From Spirochaetales bacterium (GTDB lineage Bacteria; Spirochaetota; Spirochaetia; DSM-27196; SLST01), in assembly GCA_007130265.1 (NCBI GenBank), contig SLST01000146.1, positions 1-21,787 on the forward strand: 21,787 bases of DNA, in the 5' to 3' direction. A program made the position numbers and the translations under genes. A model generated the notes under the pieces. That model saw only the letters and a list, made by a program, of their open reading frames with translations. It had not been told where the DNA came from and did no database searches. How positions within the stretch are numbered: the stretch's first letter is position 1; the number at the start of each line of letters is the position of its first letter. Positions 7,272 to 14,708 of this stretch are shown one piece after another.

Positions 7272-8372
7272 ATGGAACGACCGAGAGTAGGAGTCATGGA
7301 GCTCTTCTTCCTGCTGGTCCTGGCGGGACTGTCCTACGGCTTCTTCATCGTGATACAGCCGTTCCTCGTGATCATATTCCTCGCGGCCGTGTTCGGCTCC
7401 GTTCTCTATCCGACGTTCCGGCGGCTGTCGGCTCGGCTCGGTGGACGCACCGTTGCGGCGGGCGTGATCATGGTCGCGCTCGTCTTCGTCGTCGTGTCGG
7501 TTCCCGTCACGATCATCGCGATGCTGGTGTACTCGGAAGCGGTAACAGGCTCCGTGGCGGTGATGGCTCGCGCACCCGAGCTCGCGCAGCGACTCGGTGA
7601 CCTTCGCCTGCTCGCCTGGGCACAGGAGCTGCCGTTTCTCGGCGATTACCTGCAGGGCCTGCAGCCGATTGAGCTCTCCGACCTCCTGCGAGAGGCATTC
7701 CGTACGAGCTCCGCCCTGGTGTTGAACGCTACCCAACAGAGCTTCGTGAGCGCCGGTGCGGCGGTGGCAGGCTTCCTGCTCGGACTGCTCCTGATGTTCT
7801 TCTTCTTCCAGGGCGGCAGTCGGCTCGTCGCTACAGTCTACAGCATCATCCCGATGCCGAACCGGGAGCTGCGAGAGATCGCCGAAGAGACGCGAAAGAC
7901 CACGACGGCAACACTCACCTCTACCCTGTTGATCGGCCTCATGGAGGGGCTTTACGGCGCGTTCCTGTTCCTGATCTTCGGGCTGCCGTCGCCGGTGATC
8001 TGGGGGATCATCATCATGGTGCTCTCGATGATCCCGCTGATCGGAACGAATCTCGTGCTCGTGCCGGCCGGTATCATCCTGGTCGTTTCCGGACGAGTGA
8101 TCGCCGGGGTCCTGATGATCACTCTCGGGCTCGGCGGCGTTGCGGTCACCCAGAACGTCGTACGCCCCAAGCTCCTCGGAGATCGATCGGGCCTCCATCC
8201 CGCGCTCGCGCTTCTGTCGACAATCGGCGGAATCATGTGGCTCGGCATCATCGGTTTTCTCATCGGCCCGCTCATCGCCTCGCTGTTCATCGTGATCTGG
8301 CGACAGTTTGCGACTCGATACCAACGCGAACTGGCCGAACGGGACGCCGGAGAGACTACGCCACCGGGTTGA
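7272..8372 (+). CDS. AI-2E family transporter-like membrane protein (UPF0118)
   Basis: The 366-residue polytopic membrane protein matches the AI-2E/PF01594 family. Paired hydrophobic segments span about 10-45. Another covers about 57-86, followed by a soluble middle region (about 88-160). Further membrane segments start near 163, and the carboxyl half is almost entirely hydrophobic. It includes the family signature LSMIPLIGTNLVLVPAG and GLHPALALLSTIGG...IGPLIAS near the end. Some members export autoinducer-2 or act as Na+/H+ antiporters, so the substrate is open. The start at 7272 follows GGAGGAG; the open frame continues upstream to 7224 but would overlap the divergent RelA/SpoT-TPR gene. 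An ATG at 7296 with AGGAG is an alternative. The last 17 bases overlap the convergent receiver-PAS gene. Confidence 0.88.
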   Translation: MERPRVGVMELFFLLVLAGLSYGFFIVIQPFLVIIFLAAVFGSVLYPTFRRLSARLGGRTVAAGVIMVALVFVVVSVPVTIIAMLVYSEAVTGSVAVMARAPELAQRLGDLRLLAWAQELPFLGDYLQGLQPIELSDLLREAFRTSSALVLNATQQSFVSAGAAVAGFLLGLLLMFFFFQGGSRLVATVYSIIPMPNRELREIAEETRKTTTATLTSTLLIGLMEGLYGAFLFLIFGLPSPVIWGIIIMVLSMIPLIGTNLVLVPAGIILVVSGRVIAGVLMITLGLGGVAVTQNVVRPKLLGDRSGLHPALALLSTIGGIMWLGIIGFLIGPLIASLFIVIWRQFATRYQRELAERDAGETTPPG

Positions 8373-9828
8373 GGATGAGAAGCAGAATCTCCTCGTCGGC
8401 GACGACGATATCGCGCACCTCTACGTTGAAGAGACGAGACTGCCCGTCTCTCGTTCGCAGCCGCATCTGGGACGACCTCGCGGTACGCTCTTTGAGAATC
8501 GCCACCATCCGGTTCAGATCCTCGAGCTTCTCGTACTCCGCGAGCCCGAAACCGCCGGTGCCGACGATCTCCTCGGCCGGAAACCCGGTCGCACCGGTAA
8601 ACGCCTCATTGACGTCGAGCACTGAGTTCGTCGCGGAATCGATCAACAGACTCGGGACGGGACTCGCGTGGAAGACGCCCTCGAGCTTTTTTTTCCCCCG
8701 GTCGAGAGCATCCAGTGCTCGCCGCTGACGCGAGATATCGGTGAACAGGTAGAAGCTCCCGACGAAAGCATCGTCTGCTCCGTTGATCGCCCGGGTGGTG
8801 ACAAGCACCGGAACCGTTTCGCCGGAGCGGGTCACGACCTCACTCTCGAACGACTCGCCCCCTGCCGCCCGATCCGTTCCGCCGGACAGGACGGTCGCGA
8901 GGCTCCGGCTGCCGACGAGCTGATCACGGGAGCGTCCCGTGAGATCGCAGAGCGCCTGGTTGACGTAGATGCACCGTCCATCGCTGTCGCCTACCCAGAT
9001 GCCCTGTCGCACGGTCTGCACGATTCGGCTGAACTCGACCTCGCGCTCGGCAAGGCGGTCCTGCGCGGCGCGCAGCGGCGTGATGTTCTGGTAGGCGCCG
9101 TAGACCAGCTCCACCTGTCCTTCGCGCGAGGTGATCACCCGCGCGTCCATCTTGACCCACCGAGGCGACTCGTCTCCAGACAGCACGCGAAACTCGATCT
9201 GGCCGTCGGAGCCGGCGCGCAGCCGACGCCAGAATCCTTGTACGAGCGGCACGTCGTCCGGGTGGACGAGGTACATCGCATCGTCAATCGTACGGAAGTC
9301 CTTGATGTCGACGCCGAACACGACTGCCGTTGAGCCGACGCTCCAGTCGAGGGAGTCGTTTTCGGCGTCCGGCGCTATGCGAACGGCAAACGCGTAGTCG
9401 GACAGCACCTCGGACAGCATTCGATAGCGCTCTTCCCTGGCGCGAGTAGCCTGCTCGAGTGCATGCCGATGCCGCGCGACCTCGATTGCCCCGGAGAGCT
9501 CGCGATCGGTAAACGGTTTGACGATGTACCCGAAGGGCTCCTGCCCCGTTGCGCGCTGGATCGTCGCCTCGTCGGCGAAGGCGGTAAGGAACACAATCGG
9601 GATATCGTGACGCTTGCGGATCTCCCCGGCGGTCTCGATCCCGTCCATTCTGCCCTCGAGCTTGATGTCCATGAGGACGAGGTCCGGCGGATTGCTGTCG
9701 ACCATACGTACGGCGGATTCGCCGCTGCCGGTGCGGCCCGTCACGTCGTAGCCGAGCTGTTCGAGCTTCCTGACGATTCCGGAGGCGATAATCGGTTCGT
9801 CTTCGACTAGAAAGATGCGGTGCTGCAT
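8356..9828 (-). CDS. Response regulator receiver with three PAS domains and no output domain
   Basis: The 490-residue protein starts with a CheY-like receiver (about 2-120): acidic pair E9-D10, phosphoacceptor D54 in LVLMDIKL, T82 and K104 in YIVKPF, all intact. A short coiled linker leads into PAS/PAC modules at about 135-255, 264-368 and 380-490, and the protein then stops. No histidine kinase, GGDEF, EAL or DNA-binding domain follows, and the strand downstream is occupied by the convergent AI-2E gene, so a lost frameshifted tail is not evident. It may act through protein contacts. The start is ATG 9828: GGAG five bases upstream, two bases after the LuxR gene stop. A GTG at 9834 is possible but overlaps that stop. 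The tight linkage suggests it works with the LuxR-type regulator. Confidence 0.88.
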   Translation of the reverse strand: MQHRIFLVEDEPIIASGIVRKLEQLGYDVTGRTGSGESAVRMVDSNPPDLVLMDIKLEGRMDGIETAGEIRKRHDIPIVFLTAFADEATIQRATGQEPFGYIVKPFTDRELSGAIEVARHRHALEQATRAREERYRMLSEVLSDYAFAVRIAPDAENDSLDWSVGSTAVVFGVDIKDFRTIDDAMYLVHPDDVPLVQGFWRRLRAGSDGQIEFRVLSGDESPRWVKMDARVITSREGQVELVYGAYQNITPLRAAQDRLAEREVEFSRIVQTVRQGIWVGDSDGRCIYVNQALCDLTGRSRDQLVGSRSLATVLSGGTDRAAGGESFESEVVTRSGETVPVLVTTRAINGADDAFVGSFYLFTDISRQRRALDALDRGKKKLEGVFHASPVPSLLIDSATNSVLDVNEAFTGATGFPAEEIVGTGGFGLAEYEKLEDLNRMVAILKERTARSSQMRLRTRDGQSRLFNVEVRDIVVADEEILLLILNPVA

Positions 9829-9830
9829 GA

Positions 9831-11159
9831 TCACTCCAGCCCTCGAGACATCGACGAGCCGCCGGTGTGGGGAGAGGCAAAGCTCCGGATCAGCTCCGCA
9901 CGGTTCGTAATGCGAAGCTTCCGGTAGATGCTCGTCAGATGCTTCTTCACCGTTACCTCGGCCACGTTCAGGTGCCTCGCGATGTCCCGGTTCGAGGCGT
10001 CGCGCAATACGAGCAGCAGAACCTCGTGCTCGCGGCGGGTAATCTGAGTGCCATGCAGACTCTCGCTGAGGCTTTCCTCCGCGTCGAACTCGTCCGACCC
10101 CGTCGCAGCCGTCGACAACGGCGCTTCCTCGGCGAGCTGTCTATACGCGGCCCGGGGCCCGCGGACGGTCTCGACGGAACCCAGTGACACCACAAATCCA
10201 ACTGTCTGATTGTCACTCGTCAACGGATCCACCGTTACCTCGCGTGGCTCGTAGACTCCCGGAGCCAGACGCCATGATACCACGAACGGGCTCTGGGTAC
10301 CGCTCGCCGTCCGGGCGCACTCGTGCTTGAGGGTCACGAGATCGACCCCGTCGATGCAGGAGTTGACCGGACGTCCGACGACTTCATCGCACTCGCGTCC
10401 GAGCAGGTGCGCGGCGCGCGGCGTGCAGTACCTGACGCGCAGTCGTCCGTCCATGAGGAGGAAACCGCGCCGGTAGTCGGAGAAGAATCGGGGTGCGAGG
10501 CTCAGAGCGCCCGCACGATCACGTTTCGCAAGCGCGAGAAACTGGTGGCGGAACTGTCGTGTCTCGAGCGCGACGCGTTGCGCTGCTGCGTCGATCGTTG
10601 CGCCATCGGAAACCCCTTCGGTAGTGTGAGAAGCGATCACGCAGTCGGTGTGCAGCCCGAAAAACTCTTCGGGCAAGCTTCGCGGGACCATTGATACGGA
10701 CACGGCCTCTACCACGCACCGCCGTCTCGCGGCGTGCTGGTCGCGAAGCGCGTACACGACGCTCATCATCTCGCTCGCCGCGACGCAGCGACCGAACACC
10801 GAATCGAGATCGACGAAGACGAGCGTCTCGGTCTCCGGCTCATCACGGCGCCAGGTGCCCGTCCCTCCTTCGATCTCCTCGACGAGGCGGTTGATCAGCT
10901 CGCACACCTCCTGCCATCCGCCGTTCGGACCAACCAACTCGTCGATGGTGCGAACGACCACCTGGCGTGCCGACAGACGCTGGAACTCGACAGCAGCGTC
11001 GAACACCCCGCGCACCGCAGGATCAACGAGCGCCACGAGCCGACGGCCCCGCCGCGAGACGCTCGCAAACAACCACTCAGCGAGCGTCAGCCGTTCGATC
11101 ATCGACTCCGCGAGATACAGCACGTGTGAACCGGCACCAAGCCGGGTTGAAAGACCCAT
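9831..11159 (-). CDS. LuxR-family transcriptional regulator with PAS and N-terminal sensory domain
   Basis: The 442-residue protein ends in a LuxR/NarL-type helix-turn-helix (about 371-428), including TRREHEVL, NRDIARHLNVAEVTVKKHL and IYRKLRITNRAELI. A PAS-like domain lies at about 228-330. Residues 1-200 begin GSHVLYLAESMIERLTLAEWL and alternate strands and helices, resembling the MEDS/DcmR or KaiC-like sensory fold; this is a weak fold-level resemblance and no intact P-loop is visible. There is no receiver domain, so activation may come from ligand binding or from the co-encoded receiver-PAS protein, whose gene starts two bases after this stop. The ATG at 11159 has no strong Shine-Dalgarno; a -10-like TATAGG ends ten bases before it. 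Confidence 0.85.
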   Translation of the reverse strand: MGLSTRLGAGSHVLYLAESMIERLTLAEWLFASVSRRGRRLVALVDPAVRGVFDAAVEFQRLSARQVVVRTIDELVGPNGGWQEVCELINRLVEEIEGGTGTWRRDEPETETLVFVDLDSVFGRCVAASEMMSVVYALRDQHAARRRCVVEAVSVSMVPRSLPEEFFGLHTDCVIASHTTEGVSDGATIDAAAQRVALETRQFRHQFLALAKRDRAGALSLAPRFFSDYRRGFLLMDGRLRVRYCTPRAAHLLGRECDEVVGRPVNSCIDGVDLVTLKHECARTASGTQSPFVVSWRLAPGVYEPREVTVDPLTSDNQTVGFVVSLGSVETVRGPRAAYRQLAEEAPLSTAATGSDEFDAEESLSESLHGTQITRREHEVLLLVLRDASNRDIARHLNVAEVTVKKHLTSIYRKLRITNRAELIRSFASPHTGGSSMSRGLE

Positions 11160-11169
11160 TGCAGGTCTA

Positions 11170-11198
11170 CCTATAGCACACTTCTGCTACCATGTGTA
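11170..11198 (-). promoter_or_regulatory. Putative promoter of the LuxR-type regulator operon
   Basis: TACACA (11193-11198), 17 bases and TATAGG (11170-11175) sit just upstream of the ATG at 11159, giving a leader of only a few bases. The -35 lies inside a conserved 21-bp block that recurs near 16.6 kb. Confidence 0.4.
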
Positions 11199-11210
11199 GC
11201 CGAATGATAC
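11190..11210. repeat. 21-bp shared block, copy 1
   Basis: On the plus strand this reads CCATGTGTAGC, three variable bases, ATGATAC. The same arrangement occurs at 16619-16639. Both copies are upstream of minus-strand genes and both contain the candidate -35 hexamer TACACA (minus strand). It may be a shared operator or an unusual promoter class. Confidence 0.45.
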
Positions 11211-11260
11211 GATCGCGACCGAAAATGCAGCCATAAATTCCGTTCTCTCCATCCAAGCTC

Positions 11261-11779
11261 CTATTCGTGACCGGACAGATACTCCTCCCATCCTTCGGAC
11301 TCGATTCGTCTCGCCTTCTCCGCGACCAGAGAAGCCGATGACTCCCGGAGGCGAGCCACCCGAGCGCGCAGTTCCGGGTCACCCAGCGCAAGGATGCGCG
11401 CGGCGAGCAGCCCGGCATTGCGCGCATTGTTGATCGCGACCGTAGCCACGGGAACCCCCCGAGGCATCTGGACGATCGACAGCAGCGAATCGAGTCCCTC
11501 GAGGTTACTCGCGCGAACGGGTACGCCTATGACCGGAAGATCGGTTAGAGCCGCCACCATCCCGGGGAGATGGGCCGCACCGCCGGCGCCCGCGATCACC
11601 ACTTTCACCCCTCGCCCCGCAGCTTCACGCGAGTACTCGACCATCCGAAGCGGCGTCCGGTGCGCCGATACGATCGTCACTTCGTAGTGGACTTCGAGCT
11701 CATCGAGAGCCCGACACGCGTCGCTCATGACGGACAGGTCGGAATCGCTGCCCATGATCACCGCCACCTCAACGGCCAT
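11261..11779 (-). CDS. purE: N5-carboxyaminoimidazole ribonucleotide mutase
   Basis: PurE moves the carboxyl group of N5-CAIR to give CAIR in de novo purine synthesis. The 172-residue product has the class I landmarks: MGSDSDLSVM (9-18) binding the phosphate, SAHRTP with H40 and R41, and GAGGAAHLPGM (64-74) with H70. AGGAGG ends five bases before the ATG at 11779. The open frame extends to 11989 inside purK, but the family start and the Shine-Dalgarno favour 11779. The gene overlaps the purK stop by 11 bases. The presence of purK beside it argues for the two-step bacterial route and not the animal-type class II enzyme. Confidence 0.95.
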   Translation of the reverse strand: MAVEVAVIMGSDSDLSVMSDACRALDELEVHYEVTIVSAHRTPLRMVEYSREAAGRGVKVVIAGAGGAAHLPGMVAALTDLPVIGVPVRASNLEGLDSLLSIVQMPRGVPVATVAINNARNAGLLAARILALGDPELRARVARLRESSASLVAEKARRIESEGWEEYLSGHE

Positions 11780-12893
11780 CTGCGCCTCCTGTAACCCGGG
11801 TCTCCGGGAGAATTTCCTGCGCGGTGGCCAACGCACTCTCGAGATCGTCGGCCACGACGGTGACATGACCCATCTTCCGGTACGGACGGACTTCGGTCTT
11901 GCCGTACCAGTGCAGATGGACTCCGGTCCGCTCGAGCAGGCGCCCGATCGCCGGCAACCGTGGGCGACCGTGGGCACCGGGATCGCCAAGGACGTTCACC
12001 ATCACCGCGGCGGTTCGCAGCGTCGTCGCGCCGAGCGGCAGCCCGGTGATCGCACGCAGGTGCTGCTCGAACTGACTCGTCTCGCACGCCTCAATCGTCA
12101 GGTGTCCCGAATTGTGCGGCCGCGGCGCGATCTCGTTCGCAAGAATCCGTCCGTCGCGGGCGAGAAACAGCTCGACGGCAAGCACCCCTACCCCGTCAAG
12201 CGCCTCGACCGCGGCGAGCGCGATCTCCCGGGCCCTCGCCTCGCAGGAGGGTGTGATACGCGCAGGGGCGATCACCCGAGAGCAGATGTTCGCGTCCGCG
12301 TCGAACTCCATCTCCACGACCGGATAGGTTGTCGTCTCACCGGATGTCGAGCGACCGACAATCACCGCGAGCTCACGCTCGAAGTCTACGAGCTCCTCGT
12401 AGTAGGAGGCCCCGTCCAGCGGCGTGTCGCGGTCGCTACGCAGAACCTGAACGCCTCGCCCGTCGTACCCTCCCCGGCGCAGCTTCTGCACCGTGGGGTA
12501 CCCTGGAAATCGCTCGGCGAAGGCAGGCACCGGGATCTCGGCGTCCCGCAGCGCATGCTTCTGCTCGAGCTTGTCATTAATCGTGGCGAGCAGCATCGAC
12601 CGAGGAAGCACGAGCCCGCCCCCGCTCTCCGCCGCCCGCAGCGCTTCGGTGTTCACGTGCTCGATCTCATAGGTCGTGACGTCCGCCCAGGAGACTATGC
12701 GATGGATCGCCGCTTCATCGTCGAGCGCACCGGGCTCATGACGCGTAGCAAGCCGGACCGCGGGATCGTGGCGATTCGGGGTCAGAACTCCGAACTCGAA
12801 GCCGAGCGGGATCCCCGCAAGAATCATCATCTGGCCGAGTTGGCCACCGCCCAGGACACCTATCCGGGCGAAGTCAGGCCGTGCAAGTGGCAT
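11769..12893 (-). CDS. purK: N5-carboxyaminoimidazole ribonucleotide synthetase
   Basis: PurK is an ATP-grasp ligase that joins bicarbonate to AIR, making the N5-CAIR used by PurE. The 374-residue product shows the N-terminal nucleotide fold IGVLGGGQLGQMM (11-23), the ATP-grasp loop RRGGYDGRGV (139-148), metal-binding E240-E241-like residues in LAVELFLA, and NEIAPRPHNSGH (253-264). The ATG at 12893 fits the family start; a longer frame to 13007 would cross the divergent acetyltransferase gene. TACAAT lies only five bases before the ATG and no Shine-Dalgarno is evident, suggesting a leaderless message. Gene order is purK then purE, the reverse of the common purEK order. Confidence 0.95.
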   Translation of the reverse strand: MPLARPDFARIGVLGGGQLGQMMILAGIPLGFEFGVLTPNRHDPAVRLATRHEPGALDDEAAIHRIVSWADVTTYEIEHVNTEALRAAESGGGLVLPRSMLLATINDKLEQKHALRDAEIPVPAFAERFPGYPTVQKLRRGGYDGRGVQVLRSDRDTPLDGASYYEELVDFERELAVIVGRSTSGETTTYPVVEMEFDADANICSRVIAPARITPSCEARAREIALAAVEALDGVGVLAVELFLARDGRILANEIAPRPHNSGHLTIEACETSQFEQHLRAITGLPLGATTLRTAAVMVNVLGDPGAHGRPRLPAIGRLLERTGVHLHWYGKTEVRPYRKMGHVTVVADDLESALATAQEILPETRVTGGADGR

Positions 12894-12898
12894 GCTGC

Positions 12899-12927
12899 AT
12901 TGTAGCCGCCGGACTCCCGATTGCCCA
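12899..12927 (-). promoter_or_regulatory. purK: Putative purKE promoter
   Basis: TGGGCA (12922-12927), 17 bases, TACAAT (12899-12904), then five bases to the purK ATG. The transcript would start at or within a base or two of the start codon. No recognisable PurR box or purine riboswitch fits in the 57-base intergenic space. Confidence 0.5.
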
Positions 12928-12935
12928 CCCAATCC

Positions 12936-12944
12936 TGCTATACT
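12936..12944 (+). promoter_or_regulatory. Extended -10 promoter of the GNAT gene
   Basis: TGC directly followed by TATACT (12939-12944) is an extended -10 element, with six bases to the ATG at 12951. No convincing -35 is present, as is usual for extended -10 promoters. It lies back to back with the purK promoter. Confidence 0.5.
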
Positions 12945-12950
12945 TGACCC

Positions 12951-13472
12951 ATGATCGTGATCCGCCACGCTCGCCGTAACGACGTGCCGAACATCGCGCG
13001 CATCCATATAGACATGTGGCGCGTAGCGTACGCAGAATTACTGCCTCCGGGGTTCCTGAGACAGCTCTCGTACAGCCGCAGCCGGCTCCAGTGGGAAGCC
13101 CTGCTCGAGCGGCACTCCGGCATCCTGCTCGTGGCTGAGTCAAACGAGGATGGTATCGTGGGTTTCGCCGCAGGAGGAGCCGAACGAACAAGAAGCTTCG
13201 CCGTCGACGGCGAGCTCATGGCACTGTACGTACTGGCAGGTCATCAGGGCAGCGGCGTCGGAAGCGCTCTGCTGCGGCGCATCGCCGGAGAGCTCGATGC
13301 GAACGGCAGAAACGGAATGGTCGTGTGGGTCCTTGCCGGAAATCCGGCGACCGAATTCTACGCTCACCTTGGCGGTGAGCCGGCCGGCGAACAACGGCTC
13401 GAAATCGAAGACGAATCGATCCCGGAACGCGCATACGTCTTCCGCGACCTCCGCGCCCTCGCCGCCGGATGA
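12951..13472 (+). CDS. GNAT family N-acetyltransferase
   Basis: The 173-residue protein has the GNAT fold that transfers an acetyl group from acetyl-CoA. Motif A, LYVLAGHQGSGVGSALLRRI (92-111), holds the H98-Q-G-S-G-V-G104 pyrophosphate-binding loop. WVLAGNPATEFYAHLGG (126-142) is the motif B region with the family Asn and Tyr. The N-terminus IRHARRNDVPNIARIH is typical. The acceptor substrate cannot be inferred. The ATG at 12951 is preceded by TATACT at six bases and by no Shine-Dalgarno, so the message is probably leaderless. It is divergent from purK and convergent with the GGDEF-PilZ gene. Confidence 0.9.
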   Translation: MIVIRHARRNDVPNIARIHIDMWRVAYAELLPPGFLRQLSYSRSRLQWEALLERHSGILLVAESNEDGIVGFAAGGAERTRSFAVDGELMALYVLAGHQGSGVGSALLRRIAGELDANGRNGMVVWVLAGNPATEFYAHLGGEPAGEQRLEIEDESIPERAYVFRDLRALAAG

Positions 13473-13484
13473 GGACTCGGCCGC

Positions 13485-14669
13485 TCAGCGGGCCGCTACG
13501 TGCTCGACGAGCGTATGGACGACCTGCGGATCGTCGGTCGCCCACTGCCCGCCGAACCGGTACTCGCTTTCCCGAATCTTCCGGTCCCAGACGATCTTCG
13601 CGAGCACCTCGATTTGTTCAGTTGACGACTCGGTCTCGTCCACGAGGATACGAAACCGTACGGTCTGGCCGGGGGCAAATCTGACACCGGCAAGGGCCGA
13701 CATGCCGACGAGCGAGACATCGTACAGACGCACGTCGCCGAGCTCGCGATCATCCAGATAGCAGCGTGCGCGACCTCCGGCCTCCAGGCGCGGCGCGGAG
13801 CGCTTCTCCGACGGCGCGACTCGCACATGGGCCTTCCCGTTGATCTTCGCCTCGTAGAGCGCGGTGTCGGCGAGGTGGAGCAGATCGCGGGCGGTCGATC
13901 CATGGACCGGGAACGTGGCTATACCTCCGGAGTAGGCGACCGCAAGGCTGTGAGGAAGCTCCACCGCCGCGAGTCGCTCGGTGAGCCGCTCGGCGAATCG
14001 GGCGGCGCCTTCCTCGCCGGTATGCGGAAGCACGACCAGAAACTCCTCACCACCGTATCTCGCGGCGAAGTCCTCCTGGCGAAGCAGGGCCTGAATCTCG
14101 CGGGCGACCGTAGCGAGCACCTGGTCGCCAACCCCGTGTCCATGCTGATCGTTGATCTGCTTGAAGTCGTCGAGATCGACGAAGAGCACGCTGAAGGTCT
14201 CGCGGTGTCTGCGGGCGCGGTTGAGCTCTTTGGAGAGATAGATGTCGAGAAAGCGCCGGTTAAACAGCCCGGTCAACCCGTCGACGGCGGCGAGCCGCTG
14301 CGAGAGGGCGAGAACCTGATAGTCGACAAGAACCGGCTCCCGAACGATCTCAGGATGCCGCGTGGCGTAGTCCATCGCGGTGACCCGGATATCGAGGGTG
14401 CTCCCGAGCTTTTCACTGAGCAGGCGATGGTGCTCGACGAGCTCGCGGAGTGCTCTCTGCGCCGTATCCGCGTCGAGCGTCACGCTCAGGAGTGCACCGG
14501 CGAGGTTGATGCAGGTCTCCTGATCGGCATCCAGGCATCCAGCGAGCGACTCCACGATGGCCTCGGAGGAAAACTCTCCCGCGGCGAGTCGGCTGTACAG
14601 ATCGGTATGAAGAGGGTCGATCGTCACATCAGCTCCGATTGTCGCGACCACCCCCGCAGGGTCACGCAC
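13485..14669 (-). CDS. Diguanylate cyclase with C-terminal PilZ domain
   Basis: The 394-residue protein should make and also bind cyclic di-GMP. An N-terminal helical region (1-115) resembles no sensor domain I can name. The GGDEF domain (about 118-285) contains DGLTGLFNRR, VDLDDFKQIND and the active GGEEF (206-210). R197-x-x-D200, five residues before it, is an intact inhibitory I-site. The PilZ domain (about 287-392) has R290-x-x-x-R294 and YDVSLVG, the two c-di-GMP contact motifs. No membrane segment is seen. The start is GTG 14669, supported by GGAGGGAG just upstream and by a promoter with a perfect -35. Having both I-site and PilZ suggests product feedback or local signalling within one protein. 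Confidence 0.9.
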   Translation of the reverse strand: MRDPAGVVATIGADVTIDPLHTDLYSRLAAGEFSSEAIVESLAGCLDADQETCINLAGALLSVTLDADTAQRALRELVEHHRLLSEKLGSTLDIRVTAMDYATRHPEIVREPVLVDYQVLALSQRLAAVDGLTGLFNRRFLDIYLSKELNRARRHRETFSVLFVDLDDFKQINDQHGHGVGDQVLATVAREIQALLRQEDFAARYGGEEFLVVLPHTGEEGAARFAERLTERLAAVELPHSLAVAYSGGIATFPVHGSTARDLLHLADTALYEAKINGKAHVRVAPSEKRSAPRLEAGGRARCYLDDRELGDVRLYDVSLVGMSALAGVRFAPGQTVRFRILVDETESSTEQIEVLAKIVWDRKIRESEYRFGGQWATDDPQVVHTLVEHVAAR

Positions 14670-14670
14670 T

Positions 14671-14678
14671 CTCCCTCC
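14671..14678 (-). promoter_or_regulatory. Strong Shine-Dalgarno before a GTG start
   Basis: GGAGGGAG on the minus strand lies one base before GTG 14669, with the GGAGG core four bases from it. It decides the non-ATG start of the GGDEF-PilZ gene. It abuts the candidate -10 at 14679-14684, so if that promoter is used much of the site would not be transcribed. Confidence 0.55.
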
Positions 14679-14707
14679 AATGTAGGTCCGACCCGCGCTC
14701 CTGTCAA
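14679..14707 (-). promoter_or_regulatory. Putative sigma70 promoter of the GGDEF-PilZ gene
   Basis: A perfect TTGACA (14702-14707), 17 bases, TACATT (14679-14684, 4/6). It starts inside the end of the aminopeptidase gene, so the GGDEF-PilZ gene can be expressed independently of it. The nine bases to GTG imply a leader of two or three bases. Confidence 0.5.
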
Positions 14708-14708
14708 C

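Noticed and set aside
11160..11260. Small gene or purine riboswitch between purE and the LuxR gene
   Set aside because: No ribosome binding site, no conserved aptamer core, and the space is accounted for by a promoter and the 21-bp block.
11727..12905. A 392-codon plus-strand frame opposite purK
   Set aside because: It is an antisense shadow of purK, with no ribosome binding site or domain.
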